Positions 5,162 to 10,038 of a stretch of 10,038 bases of DNA are shown here, in pieces. This stretch comes from an uncultured Selenomonadaceae bacterium. GTDB taxonomy: Bacteria > Bacillota > Negativicutes > Selenomonadales > Selenomonadaceae. The DNA lies in the NCBI GenBank assembly GCA_910579115.1, contig CAJTSO010000057.1:1-10038 (forward strand), in the 5' to 3' direction. Position 1 is the stretch's first letter; each line of letters opens with the position of its first letter. Below the pieces are notes generated by a model. That model searched no databases, had not been told where the DNA came from, and saw nothing but the letters and a program-made list of their open reading frames with translations. The translations under genes were made by a program, and so were the position numbers.

Positions 5162-5806
5162 GTGGAGCAGATATTACATACCTCTGCTTTGATGCTTGAG
5201 GGGTCGAAGATAACTCTTCAAATCTTTTTTTTGACCCTGGTGATGGCTTTGCCTCTTGGGTTGATAGTGGCTATGGCCCGGCTGTCCGGGCTGGGCCCCC
5301 TGCGCTGGGCAATGGAGTTTTACATTTGGATTATGCGGGGAACGCCGCTGATGCTTCAGCTGCTGTTCGTTTATTTTGCCCTGCCCATGGTGGGGATCAG
5401 GTTGAATGATTTAGCGTCGGCGTTGCTGGCCTTTACCCTGAATTACGCGGCGTATTTCGCGGAGATTTTCCGGGCGGGAATCCAGTCGATTCCCCGGGGC
5501 CAGTATGAGGCATCAAAGACCCTGGGCTTTACCTATGGGCAGACGATGCGGCACATCATCGTGCCGCAGATGATTGCCCGGGTATTGCCGCCGGTTTCCA
5601 ATGAGACGATAAACCTTGTAAAGGACACTTCCCTCATTTACATTCTGGCCATGAATGATTTGCTGCGGGTGGCCCGCACCATCGTCCAGAGAGAGTTTGA
5701 TATGACACCCTTTTTCATTGCGGCCGTTTTCTATTTGGTCATGACCTTCATTTTGACTTGGGGGTTCAAAAAGCTGGAGGCGCATTATGCCAAATACATT
5801 GATTGA
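5162..5806 (+). CDS. Polar amino-acid ABC transporter permease (GlnP/HisM type)
   Basis: The product is 214 residues, normal for this family. Hydrophobic segments at about 19-40, 62-80, 84-104 and 184-202, plus a shorter one near 155-165, would form the membrane domain. The motif MRGTPLMLQLLFVYF (58-72) and the ATPase-coupling EAA loop (ASKTLGFTYGQTMRHIIVPQ, 117-136) are characteristic of permeases for polar amino acids. The start is GTG at 5162, supported by AAGGAGG 8 bases upstream. It forms the channel, probably as a dimer, with the ATPase encoded next, whose start lies inside its last 20 bases. The extracellular substrate-binding protein normally found beside such genes is missing from the window, so the substrate cannot be named. 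Linkage to aroF and tyrA makes an aromatic or shikimate-related substrate possible, but that is inference. Confidence 0.93.
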   Translation: MEQILHTSALMLEGSKITLQIFFLTLVMALPLGLIVAMARLSGLGPLRWAMEFYIWIMRGTPLMLQLLFVYFALPMVGIRLNDLASALLAFTLNYAAYFAEIFRAGIQSIPRGQYEASKTLGFTYGQTMRHIIVPQMIARVLPPVSNETINLVKDTSLIYILAMNDLLRVARTIVQREFDMTPFFIAAVFYLVMTFILTWGFKKLEAHYAKYID

Positions 5807-6575
5807 GGACAATGGCGCCATGGTCCAGGTCACCGGGCTGACGAAGCAGTTCGGCGGGCTGACTGTATTGGACGGCATAGATATTACCATTCGCCGGGGC
5901 GAGGTGGTGGCTGTCCTTGGGCCCTCCGGCTCCGGCAAGTCAACGCTGCTCAGGTGTATGAACCGGCTGGAGGAAATTGATTCCGGCTCTATCGTGGTAG
6001 GGGGAGAGACCCTCGTCGAAAACGATGAAACGGGGAAGGCCCGCTATGCCGTCCCGGCGCGGGCGGGGAAAATTCTCGCCCGCATGGGAATGGTCTTTCA
6101 GCAGTTCAATCTGTTTCCCCATATGTCGGTTATTGAGAATCTCATGGCGGCCCCGAAAATCGTCAAGGGACAGACGGATGAGGAAATTCGCCCGGCGGCA
6201 GAGGAGCTGCTGCGAAAGGTCGGCCTCTTTGACAAGCGGGACGTGTATCCTTACCGGCTTTCCGGCGGGCAGCAGCAGCGGGTGGCTATTGCCCGGGCGC
6301 TGGCGATGCGACCGGAGATTCTCCTTTTTGATGAGCCTACCAGCGCCCTGGATCCGGAGCTGACGGTGGAGGTTCTGCGGACGATACGGCAGCTGGCGGA
6401 GGAAAAAATGACGATGGTCGTGGTCACTCATGAGATGTCCTTTGCCCGGGATGTGGCCAGCCGGATCGTTTTCATGGATGCCGGCCGCATAATAGAAGAA
6501 AATACCCCGCAGGAGTTTTTCCTCAATCCGCAGGAGGAAAGGACCCGCTGCTTTTTAAGGAATATGCTGGATTAG
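5787..6575 (+). CDS. Amino-acid ABC transporter ATP-binding protein (GlnQ type)
   Basis: The product is 262 residues with every ABC ATPase motif intact: Walker A GPSGSGKST (45-53), Q-loop Gln105 in MVFQQFNLFPH, signature LSGGQQQR (158-165), Walker B ILLFDEP (178-184), D-loop SALD (186-189) and switch His215. FNLFPHMSVIENL is typical of the polar amino-acid uptake subfamily. It powers the permease encoded just upstream. The ATG at 5787 has GGAGG 6 bases upstream and overlaps the permease end by 20 bases, suggesting translational coupling. An ATG at 5820 (MVQVTG) would match the family's usual N-terminus better and has GAGGA 10 bases upstream, so the first 11 residues are uncertain. A segment at about 77-94 between Walker A and the Q-loop is somewhat longer than in E. 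coli GlnQ. No terminator lies between this gene and aroF. Confidence 0.96.
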   Translation: MPNTLIEDNGAMVQVTGLTKQFGGLTVLDGIDITIRRGEVVAVLGPSGSGKSTLLRCMNRLEEIDSGSIVVGGETLVENDETGKARYAVPARAGKILARMGMVFQQFNLFPHMSVIENLMAAPKIVKGQTDEEIRPAAEELLRKVGLFDKRDVYPYRLSGGQQQRVAIARALAMRPEILLFDEPTSALDPELTVEVLRTIRQLAEEKMTMVVVTHEMSFARDVASRIVFMDAGRIIEENTPQEFFLNPQEERTRCFLRNMLD

Positions 6576-6624
6576 AATGGCCCGGTTCAGCAATCAGTAC
6601 ACAGAAAGTATGGAGGAATAAAAT

Positions 6625-7638
6625 ATGATAGTCGTAATGAAGCCTTCGGCCACGGAGGAAAATATCGTAAATGTCCAGAAGCACATAGAGTCCATGGGGC
6701 TTGCCACCCACCTTTCCAAGGGCTCGGACGTTACCATCATCGGGGTAATCGGCGACAAGCATAAAATCGCCGTATTACAGATGAATTCCTACGAGGGAGT
6801 GGAAAAGACTGTCCGCGTTACCGAGAAATACAAGCTGGTGAGCCGGGAATTCCAAAGCGAGCGCTCGGTAATCGATGCCCGGGGAGTAAAAATCGGCGGC
6901 AGGGAGCTGGCAATAATGGCGGGCCCCTGCTCCGTAGAATGTGAGCCCCAGCTTATGGAGGCGGCTAAAGCGGTAAAGGCAGCCGGGGCCCAGTTCCTGC
7001 GGGGCGGCGCTTTCAAGCCCCGTACCAGCCCCTATGATTTCCAGGGGCTGGGAGAGGAAGGGCTGAAGCTCCTGGCCATGGCCGCAAAGGAATACGACCT
7101 GAGGGTGGTCACAGAAATCGTGGACATTGCCGACCTGGAGGTGATTTGCAAATACGCCGATGTTTTGCAGATCGGCGCCCGGAATATGCAGAATTTCCGC
7201 CTGCTTCAGGCAGTGGGCCGCACCGATAAGCCGGTGATGCTGAAAAGAGGACTGGCGGCCACCATTGCGGAGTGGCTCAACGCGGCAGAGTACATCGTAA
7301 GCTCCGGCAATGATGATGTCATTCTCTGCGAGCGGGGTATCAGGACATATGAAACCTTTACCCGCAATACCCTTGATCTCTCGGCGGTAGTGGCCGTTCA
7401 GGAGATGACCCATCTGCCGATTATTGTGGATCCCAGCCACGGCACTGGCCGCCGCTCCATGATTGCCCCCATGTCCCGGGCGGCGATTGCCGCCGGGGCG
7501 GACGGTCTTATCATTGAGGTTCATCCTCATCCGGAGGAGGCCCTTTCCGACGGGGATCAGTCCCTGAGGCCGGAGCAGTTTGCCGCGCTTATGGCGGAGG
7601 CCCGCCGCGTTGCCGAGGTAATGGGCCGCAGTGTTTAA
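6625..7638 (+). CDS. aroF: 3-deoxy-7-phosphoheptulonate (DAHP) synthase, Thermotoga/Bacillus type with N-terminal regulatory domain
   Basis: It condenses phosphoenolpyruvate and erythrose 4-phosphate, the first step of the shikimate pathway to aromatic amino acids. The product is 337 residues. Residues 1 to about 70 form the ferredoxin-like domain found in the type I-beta enzymes (starting MIVVMKPSATEENI), which in Thermotoga maritima mediates feedback inhibition by tyrosine and phenylalanine. The barrel holds AGPCSVE (99-105, metal-binding Cys102), GGAFKPRTSPYDFQG (127-141), IGARNMQN (183-190), KRG (207-209), DPSHGTG (269-275, His272) and EVHPHPEEALSDGDQSL (298-314). All substrate and metal ligands I can place are present, so it should be active. 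GGAGG lies 8 bases before the ATG. It is 49 bases after the ATPase gene and 24 before tyrA, with no terminator on either side. Confidence 0.97.
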   Translation: MIVVMKPSATEENIVNVQKHIESMGLATHLSKGSDVTIIGVIGDKHKIAVLQMNSYEGVEKTVRVTEKYKLVSREFQSERSVIDARGVKIGGRELAIMAGPCSVECEPQLMEAAKAVKAAGAQFLRGGAFKPRTSPYDFQGLGEEGLKLLAMAAKEYDLRVVTEIVDIADLEVICKYADVLQIGARNMQNFRLLQAVGRTDKPVMLKRGLAATIAEWLNAAEYIVSSGNDDVILCERGIRTYETFTRNTLDLSAVVAVQEMTHLPIIVDPSHGTGRRSMIAPMSRAAIAAGADGLIIEVHPHPEEALSDGDQSLRPEQFAALMAEARRVAEVMGRSV

Positions 7639-7662
7639 CGGCTGGCAGAGGGGGAACCCAAA

Positions 7663-8622
7663 TTGAACAAGGAAGCTCAAGATTTGCTCCGCTTCACATC
7701 CCACAGTGAGGATGTGCTAAGGGCCATCAGGAAGAATGCCCGATTCAAGCTGGCCATTATCGGCGTGGGGCTCATTGGCGGCTCTCTCGGCCTGGCTTTG
7801 AAGGACCGGCTGGGGGAACAGGTATATATAACGGCGCACGCCCGCACGGCCGAGACCATGGAGTTGGCGGCAAAGCGCGGGGCCTGTGACCTGGCCACCA
7901 ATGATCTGGCCGAGGTGGCGGGCGATGCGGATATCGTGTTTCTCAGCACGCCGGTACTTCAAATGGTGCCCATGGCGAAGAAGCTGATCCCCTGGCTGAA
8001 GCAGGGGGCGGTTGTAACGGACGGGGGAAGCACCAAGGCTTATATTGCCGAGGAGCTGAAGGGGATTCTGCCCGCCGGGGTTTCTTACGTAGCGGGCCAT
8101 CCCATGACCGGCAAGGAAAAGAGCGGCGTGGAGGCGGCGGATAAGGATCTGTTCGTTCACCATTGCTACGTGGTCGTCCGGGATACGGGCGCTCCGGAGG
8201 AAGCGGTAAATAAAATTGTCGATCTGGCAAAGACGGTGGGATCCTCGGTAACCACCATCGACATCAGAAAGCATGATCGCTGCGCCTCTTTGATCAGCCA
8301 TATTCCCCATGTGGCCGCCGCAGCTCTGGTGACGCTTCTGGACAGGAGCGGGGATGATCTGTCCGATGCCATGAAGCTGGCGGCGGGAGGCTTTAAGGAT
8401 ACCACCCGGATCGCCAGCTCTAACGCGGATATGTGGTCGGACATTCTGCTGACAAACCGGGAAGCGGTTACCGGCCACCTGGAAAGCCTGAAGGGAATTT
8501 TGGATGAGGTCATAAGGGCGGTCAACGAAGGAAACCGGGGAGCCCTCCACGAATATTTTGCCGCGGCCAAGCGCCGTCGGGATATTGTTATCGCCGAGAC
8601 GGAGAAGAAATTCGATTTGTAA
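7663..8622 (+). CDS. tyrA: Prephenate dehydrogenase
   Basis: It oxidises and decarboxylates prephenate to 4-hydroxyphenylpyruvate with NAD(P)+, the step committing to tyrosine. The product is 319 residues. It has the nucleotide-binding GVGLIGGSL (34-42), STP (95-97), VTDGGSTK (118-125), the catalytic-histidine block HPMTGKEKSG (146-155), SHIPHVAAAAL (212-222) and GGFKDTTRIASSNADMW (242-258). It ends without the C-terminal ACT domain seen in Bacillus subtilis TyrA, so tyrosine control may rest on the aroF N-terminal domain. VTDGGSTK has Gly where relatives usually have Val or another small residue; probably neutral. The start is TTG at 7663 with AGGGGGA 7 bases upstream. The result is about 29 residues before the Rossmann fold, longer than usual; a GTG at codon 18 has no good ribosome site. 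It lies 24 bases after aroF, clearly the same operon. Confidence 0.95.
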   Translation: MNKEAQDLLRFTSHSEDVLRAIRKNARFKLAIIGVGLIGGSLGLALKDRLGEQVYITAHARTAETMELAAKRGACDLATNDLAEVAGDADIVFLSTPVLQMVPMAKKLIPWLKQGAVVTDGGSTKAYIAEELKGILPAGVSYVAGHPMTGKEKSGVEAADKDLFVHHCYVVVRDTGAPEEAVNKIVDLAKTVGSSVTTIDIRKHDRCASLISHIPHVAAAALVTLLDRSGDDLSDAMKLAAGGFKDTTRIASSNADMWSDILLTNREAVTGHLESLKGILDEVIRAVNEGNRGALHEYFAAAKRRRDIVIAETEKKFDL

Positions 8623-8634
8623 TTTCAAATTTTG

Positions 8635-8664
8635 TTGGACAATGGAGCAGGAGTATGATATAAT
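8635..8664 (+). promoter_or_regulatory. Promoter of the tRNA-Arg gene
   Basis: TTGGAC (8635-8640) and a consensus TATAAT (8659-8664) are 18 bases apart. TG at 8656-8657 gives an extended -10. The tRNA begins 24 bases later. No strong terminator separates tyrA from it, so operon read-through into the tRNA is possible. Confidence 0.75.
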
Positions 8665-8688
8665 ACCCTCCGTTGCACAGTTAGATAA

Positions 8689-8763
8689 GCGCTCGTAGTC
8701 CAGTGGATAGGACGGTGGCCTCCGAAGCCGCAAGCGTGGGTTCGACTCCCGCCGAGCGCACCA
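8689..8763 (+). tRNA. tRNA-Arg, anticodon CCG
   Basis: A complete cloverleaf can be drawn over 75 bases. The acceptor stem is GCGCTCG/CGAGCGC, the D stem GTCC/GGAC, and the anticodon stem GTGGC/GCCGC with one G-T pair around loop CTCCGAA. The variable region has 4 bases and the T stem is GTGGG/CCCGC around loop TTCGACT. The discriminator is A and CCA is encoded (8761-8763). The anticodon CCG at 8722-8724 reads the arginine codon CGG. Confidence 0.97.
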
Positions 8764-8772
8764 GAAATTATC

Positions 8773-8798
8773 CTGCCTCTTTACGAGGCAGTTTTTTT
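8773..8798 (+). terminator. Rho-independent terminator of the tRNA-Arg gene
   Basis: CTGCCTC (8773-8779) and GAGGCAG (8785-8791) form a perfect stem with loop TTTAC, followed directly by seven T (8792-8798). It lies 9 bases after the tRNA's CCA end. Confidence 0.95.
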
Positions 8799-8853
8799 GT
8801 GCCCAGGCGGGCGACCGAGTTGTCCCGGGGCGTTTATACAGGGGAGATTTGCC

Positions 8854-8883
8854 TTGCAATTCCCCGAAGGGCTGCATTATAAT
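8854..8883 (+). promoter_or_regulatory. Probable promoter of miaB, with a leader of about 100 bases
   Basis: TTGCAA (8854-8859) and a consensus TATAAT (8878-8883) are 18 bases apart. The leader to 8988 contains a small hairpin TGCGC-ATTGCC-GCGCA (8901-8916) and a possible pairing of GCCTC (near 8925) with GAGGC (8959-8963). I recognise no known riboswitch in it. Confidence 0.55.
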
Positions 8884-8988
8884 ATCACCGGGTAGATGGG
8901 TGCGCATTGCCGCGCATTCATAAAGCCTCCCTTTTAGGGAAGCCTGTTAGACCGATTAGAGGCTGTAATATCTGGAAGGATTTTTGCT

Positions 8989-10038
8989 TTGAAAAAAAAG
9001 TTATATATTGGAGTTTACGGCTGTCAGATGAATGTGGCGGATAGCGAGCGGATGGCCGGGGAGCTGGCGGCTATCGGCTATGAGCGGCTGCCGGAGTCAG
9101 CGGCTCCTGATGAGGCCGATATGATTCTGCTGGTTACCTGCTGCGTTCGGGAGACGGCAGAGGATAAGATATACGGTAAGCTGGGGGAATATAAGCGCCT
9201 GAAGGAGAGTAATCCCCGCCTTATCCTGGGCATTACCGGCTGCATGGCCCAAAAGGAAGGGGAAGCCCTTATAAAGCGGGCGCCGCACCTGGATTTCGTT
9301 TTGGGGACCAATAAGCTGGCGGAGCTGGCACCCCTGGTACAGAGGCTGGAGGAAGCCCGGATTGTCCTTGAGGGGACGAGGGCTGAGGACAAAGAGGCTC
9401 TGGCGGAGGGGAAAAAAGCCCTTCGCCGTCAGCGGGTGGTGGATACGGCGGAGAAAAATGATATAGCCGAGGGACTGGCCATTGCCAGACAGGGATCCCT
9501 GTCTGCCTGGATTCCCATTATGTACGGGTGCGACAATTTTTGCGCTTACTGTATCGTTCCCTACGTCCGGGGCCGGGAGCGGAGCCGTAAGCCAAAGGAT
9601 ATTCTCCGGGAGATCCGGGAAGCGGTTGACGGCGGCTTCCGGGAAATAACGCTGCTGGGACAAAATGTGAACAGCTTTGGTAAGGATCTGCCGGAATCGG
9701 AGAAGGTGACCTTTGCCCAATTGTTGTCCAAGGCAGACGAGGCGCCGGGTTTGCTGCGCCTCCGGTACATGACCAGTCATCCCAAGGATATGTCGGATGA
9801 GGTAATAAGGGCGGTGGCGGAGGGCGAGCATATCTGCGAGCATTTCCACCTGCCCGTCCAGTACGGCTCCGACAGGATCCTCAGGGCCATGAACCGAGTC
9901 TACACTACGGAAGCCTACCGGGACTTGATCCGCCGGGTTCGGGAGGCGGTGCCTTTTGGGAGTCTGACCACCGATCTTATTGTGGGGTTTCCGGGAGAAA
10001 CAGAAGAGGACTTTTTGGAGCTTCTGTCCTTCATAAAG
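8989..10038 (+). CDS. miaB: tRNA-2-methylthio-N6-dimethylallyladenosine synthase (MiaB), cut at the right edge
   Basis: MiaB is a radical-SAM methylthiotransferase that adds a methylthio group to i6A37 of tRNAs reading U-starting codons. The visible 350 residues are the first three quarters of a usual 440-450. The N-terminal domain supplies the three auxiliary-cluster cysteines Cys12 (YGCQMN), Cys51 or 52 (VTCCVRE) and Cys85 (TGCMAQ). The radical-SAM cluster is Cys181, Cys185 and Cys188 in YGCDNFCAYC, followed by IVPYVRGRERSR, the signature that separates MiaB-type enzymes from other families. LLGQNVNSFG and TSHPKD are further family blocks. The usual Asn before TCxVRE is Val, a minor change. 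The start is TTG at 8989, with GGAAGGA 8 bases upstream, because no ATG gives a full N-terminus. The C-terminal TRAM domain lies beyond the window. RimO is a weaker alternative, since the motifs fit MiaB better. Confidence 0.94.
   Translation, partial: MKKKLYIGVYGCQMNVADSERMAGELAAIGYERLPESAAPDEADMILLVTCCVRETAEDKIYGKLGEYKRLKESNPRLILGITGCMAQKEGEALIKRAPHLDFVLGTNKLAELAPLVQRLEEARIVLEGTRAEDKEALAEGKKALRRQRVVDTAEKNDIAEGLAIARQGSLSAWIPIMYGCDNFCAYCIVPYVRGRERSRKPKDILREIREAVDGGFREITLLGQNVNSFGKDLPESEKVTFAQLLSKADEAPGLLRLRYMTSHPKDMSDEVIRAVAEGEHICEHFHLPVQYGSDRILRAMNRVYTTEAYRDLIRRVREAVPFGSLTTDLIVGFPGETEEDFLELLSFIK

Noticed and set aside
6775..7704. 309-codon minus-strand frame opposite aroF
   Set aside because: It is an antisense shadow of a confidently identified gene, with no ribosome site or family resemblance.
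8689..8763. tRNA-Arg gene as an integration site for a mobile element
   Set aside because: No integrase gene is nearby and no repeat of the tRNA 3' end was noticed in the window; the tRNA is followed directly by its terminator and miaB.
7717..8907. 396-codon minus-strand frame over tyrA and the tRNA
   Set aside because: It runs antisense through the tRNA-Arg, and its CARRESNPRLRLRRP segment is the well-known false peptide produced by reverse-strand tRNA translation. tyrA is certain on the other strand.
9097..9849. 250-codon minus-strand frame opposite miaB
   Set aside because: It is an antisense shadow; the plus strand carries all the MiaB cysteine motifs.

Overview
The window looks like a bacterial chromosome segment from a GC-moderate Firmicutes lineage. 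A member of the Negativicutes or a gut Clostridium relative fits best, but this is inference. The signs are strong AGGAGG-type ribosome binding sites, TTG and GTG starts, compact GlnP/GlnQ-type transport genes, a Thermotoga-type DAHP synthase, and an intergenic palindromic repeat of a kind I recall from gut Firmicutes. No phage, transposase, CRISPR array or integration site is visible.

Left part (1-3120, minus strand): the first 104 codons of a type III restriction-modification methyltransferase (Mod) run off the left edge. Its own promoter lies at 422-450. Behind it is a hairpin-rich repeat cluster (494-679). Then come a clear terminator (766-802) and the 706-residue gene it ends. That gene starts with a degenerate cyclic-nucleotide-binding-like domain, and the rest is a long helical region I do not recognise.

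Middle (3087-5050): two near-identical promoters with a dyad in the spacer precede a 119-residue charged protein of unknown function. After a gene-poor 306-base stretch comes a MarR-family regulator (minus strand). It is divergent from a small SpeD (S-adenosylmethionine decarboxylase) homologue in which the serine that becomes the pyruvoyl cofactor is glycine. This is the most unusual item in the window.

Right part (5096-10038, plus strand): an apparent operon holds an amino-acid ABC permease, its ATPase (overlapping by 20 bases), DAHP synthase (aroF) and prephenate dehydrogenase (tyrA). This puts amino-acid transport, entry to the shikimate pathway and tyrosine synthesis on one transcript. 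No substrate-binding protein gene is present. Then come tRNA-Arg(CCG) with its own promoter and terminator, and miaB, the methylthiotransferase acting on A37 of tRNAs. miaB has a TTG start and is cut by the right edge.
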